Position numbers and translations under genes: made by a program. Of a stretch of 64,000 nt of DNA, positions 56,846 through 64,000 are shown in pieces. Where the stretch lies: NCBI GenBank assembly GCA_947478725.1, contig CANJWZ010000007.1, positions 1-64,000 of the forward strand. The letters run 5' to 3'. Below the pieces are notes generated by a model. The model was not told the origin of the DNA. It worked only from the letters and a program-made list of their open reading frames with translations, and made no database searches. Numbering within the stretch: the first letter of the stretch is position 1; the number at the start of each line of letters is the position of its first letter. This stretch comes from Comamonadaceae bacterium. GTDB lineage: Bacteria; Pseudomonadota; Gammaproteobacteria; Burkholderiales; Burkholderiaceae_C.

Positions 56846-57699
56846 TGCAGATGAACCGACCCGATCCCGCGCAACTGAAGGCCCGCATGCATGCGGGGGA
56901 GATTGTGCTTGGGGCCTTCGTCTTCATGCCCAGCCCGGCTGTGGTCGAGATCCTCGCTGAGGCGGGTTTTGACTTCGTGATCATCGACCAGGAGCACAGC
57001 CCGCGCAATCCCGAGACGGTGGAAAACATGATCAGGGCCGCTGAGGCGCGCGGCATTGCTGCACTGGTGCGTGTGCACAAGAACGACCCTATCGCAATCT
57101 TGCACGCACTGGAGGCCGGTGCAGGTGGCGTTGTGGTGCCCTTCATCCGCAATGGGGCTGATGTACGCAATGCTGTAGCTGCCCTTCACTACCCACCACG
57201 CGGCATTCGTGGCCTGTGCACCCAGACGCGGGTCGCGCACTATGGTGCGCTGCGCAAGGACTTCGTGGCACATGCAACTGCACGGGCGAAAGAACTCGTC
57301 GTCATCGGACTGATCGAGGACCCTTCAGGCATTGCCCACATCGACGAGATCGTCGCCACCGAAGACGGACTTGACGCAATGCTCATCGGCCGGGGCGACC
57401 TTGCCGCCACGATGGGCAGGCTCGGCCAGACGGACGATCCGGAAGTGCGTGCGGCGGTCACAGGCGCAATCCAGGCGACGGTAAATTGGAAGCATTACGA
57501 AATTGGTCACACGCCCTCGAAGCAACGCGTTTGTGCCGCCATGACGGTGTTCAGCTCAGCGGAATGCACCTCCTGGGCCGATCTGGGCTGCAATGTGTTT
57601 GTGGCGGCAAGTGAAGCCAGCCTTTTTCTCACGGCGGCAAGGCAGTGGACGACAGGCGCGCGCGATCTCACTGGACATCCTCAGCCTGGATCTCTTTGA
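56845..57699 (+). CDS. HpcH/HpaI family aldolase
   Basis: 284 residues. GAFVFMPSPAVVEILAEAGF, VIIDQEHSPRNPETVENMI (His51), ALVRVHKNDP (Arg76), GLIEDPSGI and IGRGDLAATMG are class II pyruvate-type aldolase motifs; these metal enzymes cleave 4-hydroxy-2-oxo acids to pyruvate. It is the last gene of the operon. The C-terminal tail (about 20 residues) runs into an antisense gene and is longer than usual, so the island edge may be here. Confidence 0.9.
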   Translation: MQMNRPDPAQLKARMHAGEIVLGAFVFMPSPAVVEILAEAGFDFVIIDQEHSPRNPETVENMIRAAEARGIAALVRVHKNDPIAILHALEAGAGGVVVPFIRNGADVRNAVAALHYPPRGIRGLCTQTRVAHYGALRKDFVAHATARAKELVVIGLIEDPSGIAHIDEIVATEDGLDAMLIGRGDLAATMGRLGQTDDPEVRAAVTGAIQATVNWKHYEIGHTPSKQRVCAAMTVFSSAECTSWADLGCNVFVAASEASLFLTAARQWTTGARDLTGHPQPGSL

Positions 57700-57949
57700 C
57701 TTGGTCTATGAGCTCAATTATTGGTCGCAGTTTGTGCCGGTCGGTAACACATTCATCCGAAGATCCGCGCTGCAGCTCATTACCCATCCACAGCTGATGG
57801 AACTTTCTGCCGCTGATTGTCCTGACGTAATAGGCATCTGAGCGGCCCTCATAGGGACCAAGGCGCTGGATGACCTGAACTAACAGGCCAATGTTCTCTT
57901 TGCAACCAGCGACGATTACGCAGCGGGTGCCAGGTTTCAGGATCGACAT
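57668..57949 (-). CDS. Mobile-element-type small protein, function unknown
   Basis: 93 residues from MSILKPGTRCVIVAGCKENI, with QVIQRLGPYEGRSDAYYVRT and VTDRHKLRPI. Proteins of this pattern (KPGTRC..., TDRHKLRP) are known to me as hypotheticals on phages, plasmids and integrative elements; no function is claimed. Start at ATG 57949 with GGAGTATTAAAA. It overlaps the 3' end of the aldolase gene by 32 bp on the opposite strand and marks the probable right part of the island. Confidence 0.7.
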   Translation of the reverse strand: MSILKPGTRCVIVAGCKENIGLLVQVIQRLGPYEGRSDAYYVRTISGRKFHQLWMGNELQRGSSDECVTDRHKLRPIIELIDQVKEIQAEDVQ

Positions 57950-58359
57950 TTTTAATACTCCTTCCCCCTGCAGCGTTGTGAAAAACGCTGCCAGTAGCAA
58001 GAGGGGAGTACACCGGCGTGCGTTTTAGCCGTGTATTTTTAACGCCCCCGGGCAAGTAGCTTGAGTAAATCCGGGGTGGTTGGACTTTTAAAGCACCGCA
58101 CTGAGATCTTAGGCGAAGGAAAAAATATTCGTTGGCCGGCCGCCATCGTCTGACAGACACTGACAGCATCGGCTGATGGCACCTGGCGACAGCTCATGCG
58201 TCAATAAACGACTCCACTCCAAGAAAAACAGCGGATGAAAAAATTTGCAATGACGCCAGCAATAGTGACCTCGAATAGCTTTCGTCGGCGGTTGAGGTAT
58301 TCGTTAACATGGTGCTGACCCGATTCAACACCATGCCTCAACACAACCAGAGCCGACCC
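57950..58359. other. 410-bp intergenic region at the probable right end of the island
   Basis: No gene is convincing here. A hairpin GCAGCGTT (57970-57977) / AACGCTGC (57984-57991) lies near the left side. No copy of the dusA attachment core was found in this stretch, so the exact right junction is not defined. Confidence 0.5.
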
Positions 58360-59076
58360 ATGATTGACCTTTATTACTGGCCCACGCCCAACGGGTGGAA
58401 GATTTCCATCATGCTGGAAGAGTGCGGCCTGCCGTACAACTTCATCCCCGTCAACATTGGCAAGGGCGAACAGTTTGCGCCTGATTTTTTAGCCATCAGC
58501 CCCAACAACCGCATGCCGGCAATTGTTGACCACGCACCGGCGGGCGGCGGTGCGCCCATAGCCGTGTTTGAAAGCGGCGCGATTTTGCAGTACCTGGCTG
58601 AAAAAACCGGACGCTTCATGCCCAACGACCTGCGCGGCCGCTACCAGGTGCTGCAATGGCTGATGTGGCAAATGGGCGGCTTGGGGCCAATGGCCGGGCA
58701 GAACGGACACTTTTTGTTGTACGCACCTGAAAAAATCGCCTACGCGATCGATCGTTATGGCAAGGAAGTAGACCGCCTGTACGGCGTGCTCGACACCCAG
58801 CTAGGCGCAAGTCAAGCCTATGTGGCGGGCGCTGACTATTCCATCGCAGACATGGCGATCTTCCCGTGGGTGCGCACCCACAAGGCGCAGCAGGTGGACC
58901 TGGGCAAATTTGCGCATGTTGAGCGCTGGTACAACGCCCTGTTCGAAAGGCCCACCGTCAAGCGCGGCCTTGACCTGGGCAAAGAGCTGCGCGCCCCTGC
59001 CATGACCGACGACGCACGCAAGGCCCTGTTTGGCCAGACATCCGCCAGCGTTCAAGCCGGGGAGCATCAAAAATGA
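58360..59076 (+). CDS. Glutathione S-transferase (YfcG-like)
   Basis: 238 residues from MIDLYYWPTPNGWKISIMLEE. The thioredoxin-like N-domain includes ISPNNRMPAIVDH and FESGAILQYLAEKTG; the helical C-domain has ADYSIADMAIFPWV. It fits the YfcG/YghU nu-class type, which reduces disulfide bonds with glutathione. An upstream start at 58333 (or 58309) is possible. Stop overlaps the next gene (ATGA). Confidence 0.9.
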   Translation: MIDLYYWPTPNGWKISIMLEECGLPYNFIPVNIGKGEQFAPDFLAISPNNRMPAIVDHAPAGGGAPIAVFESGAILQYLAEKTGRFMPNDLRGRYQVLQWLMWQMGGLGPMAGQNGHFLLYAPEKIAYAIDRYGKEVDRLYGVLDTQLGASQAYVAGADYSIADMAIFPWVRTHKAQQVDLGKFAHVERWYNALFERPTVKRGLDLGKELRAPAMTDDARKALFGQTSASVQAGEHQK

Positions 59077-59693
59077 TTGATTTTTACTTTGATGTGTCCA
59101 GCCCTTGGACGTATCTTGCGTTTCGCAACATTCAGCCCCTAGCAAAAGAGCTGAACGTGGCTATCCAATGGCGGCCGGTGCTGGTGGGCGGCATTTTCAA
59201 CACCGTTAACCAGCGCATGTATGCCTCGCGTGAAGACAGCCAGTCACCGCGCAACCGCTATGTACTCAAAGACCTGCAAGACTGCGCACGGCAGACAGGT
59301 ATCAAGATTGTTTTTCCGCCCAAGGTGTTTCCGGTCAACAGCGTCAAGGCCATGCGCGGCTGCATCTGGCTCGCCCGCAGCGATGCTTTCAAAGACTGTT
59401 TGCTGCCCTTCATTGAGGCCACCTTCGCCGCCTACTTCACCCGCCAGGAAGACGTCTCGCAAGACGAGGTACTGACCAGCCTTTGCAGACAAACAGGCAT
59501 TGATGCACAAGCGTTCGCGGCGGGTATTGCGCAGGCCGACATCAAAGATGCGCTAAAAACCAACACCGATGAAGCCATCGCGCGCGGCGCTTTTGGGGTG
59601 CCCACTTTTTTTGTCGGCGACGACATGTACTTTGGCAACGACAGGCTGGACCTGCTGCGCCTGGCCGTTTTAAAAGCCCAAGCTGCAAACTAA
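59073..59693 (+). CDS. 2-hydroxychromene-2-carboxylate isomerase-like (DsbA-fold)
   Basis: 206 residues. IDFYFDVSSPWTYLAFRN (the SPW(T)Y motif), QWRPVLVGGIFNTVN, and a late GAFGVPTFFVGDDMYFGNDRLDLL are typical of kappa-class GST-like isomerases in naphthalene-type pathways and of related general DsbA-fold enzymes. The start overlaps the GST stop. Probably an auxiliary glutathione-dependent enzyme. Confidence 0.9.
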   Translation: MIDFYFDVSSPWTYLAFRNIQPLAKELNVAIQWRPVLVGGIFNTVNQRMYASREDSQSPRNRYVLKDLQDCARQTGIKIVFPPKVFPVNSVKAMRGCIWLARSDAFKDCLLPFIEATFAAYFTRQEDVSQDEVLTSLCRQTGIDAQAFAAGIAQADIKDALKTNTDEAIARGAFGVPTFFVGDDMYFGNDRLDLLRLAVLKAQAAN

Positions 59694-59786
59694 AGCTGGT
59701 TGAGCCTGGCAGGCTTACACCAGACCACGTACCCGTGGCTTCAACTTCAGGTTAAGCTGCCATTTTTATTCCATCAGGTGCCCACC

Positions 59787-60677
59787 ATGCCACTTCAAAC
59801 TGCCCAGGACTTTGACCAGGAACTGCTGATTTTGTTTGACGCCTACGTGCACGGCACGATTGACCGGCGCGGCTTTTTGGACCGGGCGCAAAAGTTTGCT
59901 GTGGGCGGCATGACGGCAGCCGGTCTGCTCACCGCCCTGAGCCCGGACTTTGCGCGCGCGCAGGTGGTGCCCAAGGACGATGCCCGCATCAAAACCGAGA
60001 TGCTCGATTACGCGTCGCCCAACGGCAGCGGCACTGTCAAGGGTTATCTGGCCAAGCCCGCCAACATGACAGGCAAGCTGCCGGTGGTGCTGGTGGTGCA
60101 CGAAAACCGGGGCCTGAACCCGCACATTGAAGACATCACCCGCCGCCTGGCGCTGGACAACTTCGTCGCCTTTGCACCCGACGCACTGACCCCGCTGGGC
60201 GGCTACCCGGGCGACGAAGACAAGGCGCGCGAGCAGTTCGCCAAGCTGGACCCAAAGAAAACAGCGGAAGACTTTGTGGCAGCCAGCGCCTTTTTGAAAG
60301 CCCGGCCTGAATCAAACGGCAAGCTGGGCGCGGTGGGGTTTTGCTTTGGCGGCGGCGTGGTGCACATGCTGTCTACCCGCATCCCCGATTTGAATGCCAG
60401 CGTGCCGTTTTACGGCAACCACCCGGCAGCGGGTGATGCGGTCAAGGTCAAAGCGCCGCTGCTGATTCATTTTGCAGGCATTGACGATCGCATCAACGCT
60501 GCCTGGCCAGCTTATGAAGCGGCCCTGAAAGCCGCCAACGCCAACTACACAGCCCACATTTACGCAGGTACCCAGCACGGCTTTAACAACGACACCACGC
60601 CCCGGTTTGATGCCGCGGCCGCCAAGCTGGCATGGGGCCGCACGTTGGAATTTTTCAACAAACATCTGCGGGCTTGA
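59787..60677 (+). CDS. Dienelactone hydrolase family protein (secreted type)
   Basis: 296 residues. A twin-arginine-like N-terminus (DRRGFLDRAQKFAVGGMTAAG) precedes the enzyme domain. VVHENRGLNPHIED, GAVGFCFGGGVV with Cys nucleophile (GFCFGG), SVPFYGNHP, and GTQHGFNND (His) are dienelactone hydrolase motifs. Its exported form is typical of DLH-like proteins whose substrate is unknown. Confidence 0.9.
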   Translation: MPLQTAQDFDQELLILFDAYVHGTIDRRGFLDRAQKFAVGGMTAAGLLTALSPDFARAQVVPKDDARIKTEMLDYASPNGSGTVKGYLAKPANMTGKLPVVLVVHENRGLNPHIEDITRRLALDNFVAFAPDALTPLGGYPGDEDKAREQFAKLDPKKTAEDFVAASAFLKARPESNGKLGAVGFCFGGGVVHMLSTRIPDLNASVPFYGNHPAAGDAVKVKAPLLIHFAGIDDRINAAWPAYEAALKAANANYTAHIYAGTQHGFNNDTTPRFDAAAAKLAWGRTLEFFNKHLRA

Positions 60678-60685
60678 TGGCTTGC

Positions 60686-60852
60686 CTAGGAGCCTGGGCG
60701 GCAGAAGACGTCGAAGCGAAAATTGGCCCCAGCGAGGGCAGTTTTTGACGGTTTCGCACCCCAATATCGAGATATTGGGTAAGAAAACGGCGAAAAATGA
60801 ACCGCTGCGGCCAATTTGCAGCCGACGCTCCTTCTGCCGCCCAGGCTCCTAG
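60686..60852. mobile_element. 167-bp MITE-like palindromic element
   Basis: Perfect 22-bp terminal inverted repeats: CTAGGAGCCTGGGCGGCAGA + AG at 60686-60707 and its reverse complement at 60831-60852. The whole element is an imperfect palindrome with a central CCCAATATC-GA-GATATTGGG. CTAG at both ends may be a 4-bp target duplication next to an 18-bp repeat. No coding frame, so it is non-autonomous. The right repeat contains the TAG stop codon of the yciH gene. Confidence 0.85.
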
Positions 60853-61247
60853 CCACCCGCACGTTTGACCACATAGCTTTGCTTTTGCAGGGCCGCCATG
60901 ACGGTTGCCACATGGTCGCCCTGCACCTCGACCACGCCATCTTTAACCGTACCGCCCGAGCCGCAAGCATTGCGCAGCTGCTTGGCCAGCGCGGCCAGCC
61001 CCTCGGCATCCAGCGGCAAACCCTTGACAAGCGTCACGCTTTTGCCGCCCCGGCCTTTGGTCTGCAAGCTGACCCGCACCACGCCGTCTGTTTTGCTGAG
61101 GTGTTGTGCTTGTGCCTGCGCTTTGCAAATGCAGCTGGCCACCGGTTGGCGGCAGTCGGGGCACATGCGGCCCGCGTCGGTTGAATAAACCAGGCCGCCC
61201 AGATTTGCCAAACCGCTCAGGCCACCAGTTGTTTGCTTATTTTTCAT
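60849..61247 (-). CDS. yciH: SUI1/YciH family translation factor
   Basis: 132 residues. A Cys-rich segment (CPDCRQPVASCIC) precedes the eIF1/SUI1 domain: KGRGGKSVTLVKGLPLD, LAKQLRNACGSGGTVKDGVVEVQGDH. YciH influences start-codon selection in bacteria. Start ATG at 61247. The stop TAG (60849-60851) lies inside the terminal repeat of the MITE, and the last residue before it is normal, so little of the protein is lost. Confidence 0.93.
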   Translation of the reverse strand: MKNKQTTGGLSGLANLGGLVYSTDAGRMCPDCRQPVASCICKAQAQAQHLSKTDGVVRVSLQTKGRGGKSVTLVKGLPLDAEGLAALAKQLRNACGSGGTVKDGVVEVQGDHVATVMAALQKQSYVVKRAGG

Positions 61248-61302
61248 CAGATTTCACCAGCCATTCGGGTTGTGTATTCTGACTCAAGCAAAATCAGCGC
61301 AC

Positions 61303-61896
61303 ATGACTGAACACCTGCCCACCCCCGACAAAGAACAAATCAACCTGCTCGACGCCTTCGACCGCCTGGATTTGCCGCAAATACAGATGGTGACCACTGC
61401 CGAGCAGGCTCATGCGGCGCTACAAGCCTTGCAGGGCGAAACCGTGCTGGGTTTTGACACCGAATCCAAACCCACCTTTGCCAAAAACGAAGCCTCGACC
61501 GGCCCGCACATCGTGCAACTGTCCACATTGCACAAGGCCTGGATTTTTCAGCTTGAAGATGCGCAATGCCGCCGCGCTGTGGGCGAGTTGCTAGAGGCGC
61601 CCCACATCATCAAAGCCGGTTTTGGCCTGGGCGACGACAAAAAACGCATCACCTACAAGCTGGGGGTGGACCTGCAAGGCGTGCTGGACCTGAACGCCGT
61701 CTTCCGGGAAAAAGGCTACCGCAAAGACATGGGCGTGCGCGGCGCGGTGGCGGTGCTGTTCAACAAACGCTTCATCAAGTCCAAAAAAGCCAGCACGTCC
61801 AACTGGGCCAACACCCACCTGACAGAAGCACAAATCATCTACGCCGCCAACGATGCGTATGCTGCGATGCGGGTGTATGCGGCGCTGGGCATGTGA
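61303..61896 (+). CDS. 3'-5' exonuclease, RNase D-like
   Basis: 197 residues from MTEHLPTPDKEQIN. DEDD motifs: VLGFDTESKP (Asp/Glu), IIKAGFGLGDDKK, and YAANDAYAAMRVY (last Asp). These are the exonuclease domain residues of the DnaQ/RNase D superfamily. No HRDC domain, so it is the short, stand-alone form. Confidence 0.9.
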   Translation: MTEHLPTPDKEQINLLDAFDRLDLPQIQMVTTAEQAHAALQALQGETVLGFDTESKPTFAKNEASTGPHIVQLSTLHKAWIFQLEDAQCRRAVGELLEAPHIIKAGFGLGDDKKRITYKLGVDLQGVLDLNAVFREKGYRKDMGVRGAVAVLFNKRFIKSKKASTSNWANTHLTEAQIIYAANDAYAAMRVYAALGM

Positions 61897-61984
61897 TTTT
61901 TGGGGTTTTTAGCTGTTCGGGCCTATTTTTGACCATTTTTAGGTATGTTTTAGGGCTCTAGCCCAATGGATATAAGCGCTAGCA

Positions 61985-62001
61985 GCTATTTTTTAAATAG
62001 C
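61985..62001. repeat. Small palindromic repeat GCTATTT-TTT-AAATAGC
   Basis: A second copy of the 7-bp stem repeat seen at 29422-29438, here with loop TTT. It lies 89 bp after the exonuclease gene and could act as a terminator in either direction. Confidence 0.55.
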
Positions 62002-62137
62002 ATTCTGACATCAGCAAAAGACAATCGCTAGCAAGGCCGGGTCGTCCATCCCATTGAGCAGCGCATGCGAGCTGATGCGGTAGGCGGTAAAAGTTACCCA
62101 ATCGATCAACACCGCAGACGTCATATCCAAAGCACCC

Positions 62138-62779
62138 TTAAGGCTTTGCAGTGGCTGCCTTGCGGTCAGCCAGCACCTTTTGCGCGCTTGGCCGTTCGCC
62201 AATCATCTTGATGTAGGCCTTGTAGTCAACGCCGCCGGCCAGCAGCAAGTCTTCGCCATAAACCGCCTTGCACGCCATGCCCACCAGCGGCAGGCTGGCA
62301 AACGCGGCGCAGTCGGCCTGGGTGAAGCTGTCACCTGCCGCATAGGGTGCAAACTTGATGAGAGACTTGAGCGCAGCGATGTTTTTTTCAAGCTGCTTGC
62401 GTACTAGCTGCTGCGTGCTCTCGCTCACCGTGCCGCCAAAAAACGCCTGGGGGTAGAGCTGGCGTGCGACCAGTTCCACGTGCAGGTCAATATAGGTTGT
62501 CAGCTCACGCACCTTGGCGGCGGCAAACGGGTCTGCGGGCAGCAGCGCTGGCGTGGGGTGGGCGGCTTCGAGGTAGTCAACAATCGCCTGGCTCTCGCAC
62601 AGCGTGCCCTGCGGTGTGGTGATGAAAGGGATTTTGCCCAGCGGTGAAGCCGCCATGCCTGACGCGTCCACACTTTTGGGATGCACGTACGCTTCGGCGA
62701 ACGACAGGTTTTTTTCGAGCAGGGCCAGTTTGACCTTGTTGTAGTAATTTGAAACCGGAAAGCCGTGCAGTGTGATCAT
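62138..62779 (-). CDS. Glutathione S-transferase
   Basis: 213 residues. ITLHGFPVSNYYNKVKLALLEKN, SPLGKIPFI, CESQAIVDYLE (ESxxI) and a C-terminal helical domain with FTQADCAAFASLP. A cytosolic GST; the class and substrate are not fixed. Start at ATG 62779. Confidence 0.92.
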   Translation of the reverse strand: MITLHGFPVSNYYNKVKLALLEKNLSFAEAYVHPKSVDASGMAASPLGKIPFITTPQGTLCESQAIVDYLEAAHPTPALLPADPFAAAKVRELTTYIDLHVELVARQLYPQAFFGGTVSESTQQLVRKQLEKNIAALKSLIKFAPYAAGDSFTQADCAAFASLPLVGMACKAVYGEDLLLAGGVDYKAYIKMIGERPSAQKVLADRKAATAKP

Positions 62780-63070
62780 GAAAGAGGATCCGCAAGTGAT
62801 GAATGAGCCGAGTTTATGCGCCCTGGTTACAGCCAGCCTGCCGCCCCTGTGACAGCGGGCACGCCCTTGTCAGATAGCAGACAAGACGAAGTTTGCCCAG
62901 CAGTTCAAACACCCGTACTGAATTGTTTGCCATCACGCTCATGGCGGTAGCCACCACCAAAAGATCGGCTGGAAGATCATCAAAATCACCAGCACCATGA
63001 CTTTGTCCATGCACATCAATCAAACGAACTTTGTAATACAATTTTGTTTTACATCAATGAGTGACACATC

Positions 63071-63301
63071 ATGAGTGCATCCACGCTTTCTTTCAGGGCA
63101 TCGCCCGAGTTTGCAGCGCAAACCAAGTCGCTGGCCAGCTTGTTCAACATGCCCAGCTCTGAATACCTGCGCGAAGCGGTGCGTGAAAAAAACGAACGCG
63201 TGTTGAAAGACCGCATGACGTATCTGTCAAAGCAACTGTCTGGCAAGCACCTGCTTGAAAACGAAGCCATGGACGCGACAACGGGTGACGGCCTTGACTA
63301 A
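63071..63301 (+). CDS. Type II antitoxin
   Basis: 76 residues: MSASTLSFRASPEFAAQTKSL, then a ribbon-helix-helix-like SLFNMPSSEYLREAVREKNE. The fold and the overlapping MazF-like gene mark it as an antitoxin that represses its own operon and neutralises the toxin. No strong ribosome-binding site is visible. Confidence 0.75.
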   Translation: MSASTLSFRASPEFAAQTKSLASLFNMPSSEYLREAVREKNERVLKDRMTYLSKQLSGKHLLENEAMDATTGDGLD

Positions 63302-63671
63302 AGCCACTCGTGTTCAGCGCGGCGAGCTTTGGGAAGTTGATTTCGAGCCGCAAACCCACCAAGAAGAACCCGGCAAGCGCGGCCGCCCTGCACTGGTCAT
63401 TCAAACCAATATCCTCAACGCAGCAGGCCACGCCACCACCATCGTCATACCCGGCACCACACAGGTCTACCGCGACGCACAAGGCGATGGCTACCCGCTG
63501 CGCATATCGCTGGGCAAAGTGGGCACGCTGAAAGAAGAAACAGATTTGTTGATCGACCAAATCCGCACCATCTCAAACCGGCAACTGATGGGCGACAAAC
63601 CGTTGGCAGAACTTGGCCGCACGCACATGAAGCGGGTTGAGGATGCGCTGCGGATATTGGTGGGGGAGTAG
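63285..63671 (+). CDS. MazF/PemK-type toxin
   Basis: 128 residues from the GTG at 63285 (TTG at 63294 is an alternative). RVQRGELWEVDFEPQ, KRGRPALVIQTNIL, TTIVIPGTTQVY, LKEETDLLIDQIRTISNRQL and LIDQ are PemK/MazF motifs; the family cuts mRNA at specific sites. It overlaps the antitoxin by 17 bp, so both are translated together. The open frame upstream (63255) is not needed. Confidence 0.85.
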   Translation: MTALTKATRVQRGELWEVDFEPQTHQEEPGKRGRPALVIQTNILNAAGHATTIVIPGTTQVYRDAQGDGYPLRISLGKVGTLKEETDLLIDQIRTISNRQLMGDKPLAELGRTHMKRVEDALRILVGE

Positions 63672-63747
63672 TTGGCCTGAAGTTGGCTTGAAACTGGATT
63701 TTTCAAGCCAAAACACAGGCCAAACATGCGAGGCCTACAAAACGCCT

Positions 63748-64000
63748 TTACAACGCCTTCCCCAAGCGCCCCACCCCTTCCAGAATCTTGTCAACGCCAG
63801 CAGTCGCAAAACTGAGCCTGAAAGTGGCCACATCTGGATGGGCCGCATAAAACGGTGCGCCGGGTACAAAGGCGACGCCTTGTTCAATCGCACGTTTGGC
63901 AAACTCGCCTGCGTCTTTCAACTTGCCGCCCTTGCCTGTCAGGCGTGCCCAAAAGAACAAGCCGCCTTGCGGCTGAGTGAACTCCACCGCGTCACCCAGC
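63748..64000 (-). CDS. PLP-dependent aminotransferase, C-terminal part
   Basis: Only the last 83 codons are in the window; the start is beyond the right edge. EFTQPQGGLFFWARLTG, GVAFVPGAPFYAAHPDVATFRLSFA (with the PLP-carboxylate-binding Arg in RLSFA) are the C-terminal domain of class I/II aminotransferases such as 2-aminoadipate or MocR-type enzymes. The substrate is not fixed. Confidence 0.85.
   Translation of the reverse strand, partial: LGDAVEFTQPQGGLFFWARLTGKGGKLKDAGEFAKRAIEQGVAFVPGAPFYAAHPDVATFRLSFATAGVDKILEGVGRLGKAL

Noticed and set aside
57849..58169. Minus-strand frame upstream of the mobile-type small gene
   Set aside because: Overlaps the small gene and the intergenic hairpin, with no recognisable features.
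62814..63041. 75-codon minus-strand frame between the GST and the antitoxin
   Set aside because: No motif, no ribosome-binding site and weak coding character; may be a degraded fragment but cannot be supported.

Overview
The window looks like chromosomal DNA of a betaproteobacterium of the order Burkholderiales, most likely family Comamonadaceae (Polaromonas/Rhodoferax-like). This is an inference from the GC-rich coding sequence, the grpE-dnaK-dnaJ order, the many Bug-type periplasmic binding proteins (TctC family), and housekeeping proteins typical of that family. No rRNA, tRNA or CRISPR array was seen.

Region 1 (1-4969) is a hexuronate-oxidation locus. It holds uronate dehydrogenase, an SMP-30/gluconolactonase-like enzyme, a TRAP transporter (binding protein and start of the small permease), a divergent FadR-type GntR regulator and a Gfo/Idh/MocA oxidoreductase. 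The TRAP binding-protein gene is broken by an internal deletion with a frameshift. Region 2 (5122-7702) has an HxlR-type regulator, an M29-peptidase-like protein and a Bug protein. Region 3 (7918-11983) is the chaperone set grpE, dnaK, dnaJ with a good heat-shock (sigma-32) promoter before grpE.

Region 4 (12157-30549) is ordinary chromosome: an MFS transporter, glutathione-dependent formaldehyde dehydrogenase, an M14-like peptidase and a hydrolase, two multiheme cytochromes c, NADH dehydrogenase II, an RluA-type pseudouridine synthase, polyphosphate kinase 2, YaeQ and tRNA-dihydrouridine synthase A (dusA). A frameshifted ydcH-like gene lies here.

Region 5 (about 30550-57950) looks like an integrated island whose left end sits at the 5' end of dusA. 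The first codons of dusA are AT-rich, unlike the rest of the gene, and a 42-residue integrase remnant lies just upstream of it. The island carries two catabolic blocks. The first (30912-40652) is hyuA-hyuB plus a D-aminoacylase-like amidohydrolase, flanked by closely related Bug proteins, with an IclR regulator and two nearly identical palindromic operator candidates. The second (40883-57699) holds a pair of acyl-CoA dehydrogenases, an enoyl-CoA hydratase, LysR and IclR regulators, and a tightly overlapping operon: iron-ADH/maleylacetate-reductase-like enzyme, MeaB-like GTPase, two Bug proteins, a split B12-dependent acyl-CoA mutase, SCP2-type thiolase with DUF35 partner, acyl-CoA ligase, MmgE/PrpD protein and HpcH/HpaI aldolase. 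I do not recognise this combination as a described pathway. The genes suggest uptake of an organic acid, CoA activation, carbon-skeleton rearrangement, beta-oxidation-like steps and aldol cleavage. A short mobile-element-like gene marks the right end.

Region 6 (58360-64000) returns to ordinary chromosome: glutathione S-transferases, a DsbA-like isomerase, dienelactone hydrolase, SUI1/YciH, an RNase D-like exonuclease, a toxin-antitoxin pair and a partial aminotransferase. A 167-bp MITE-like palindromic element lies against the 3' end of yciH.
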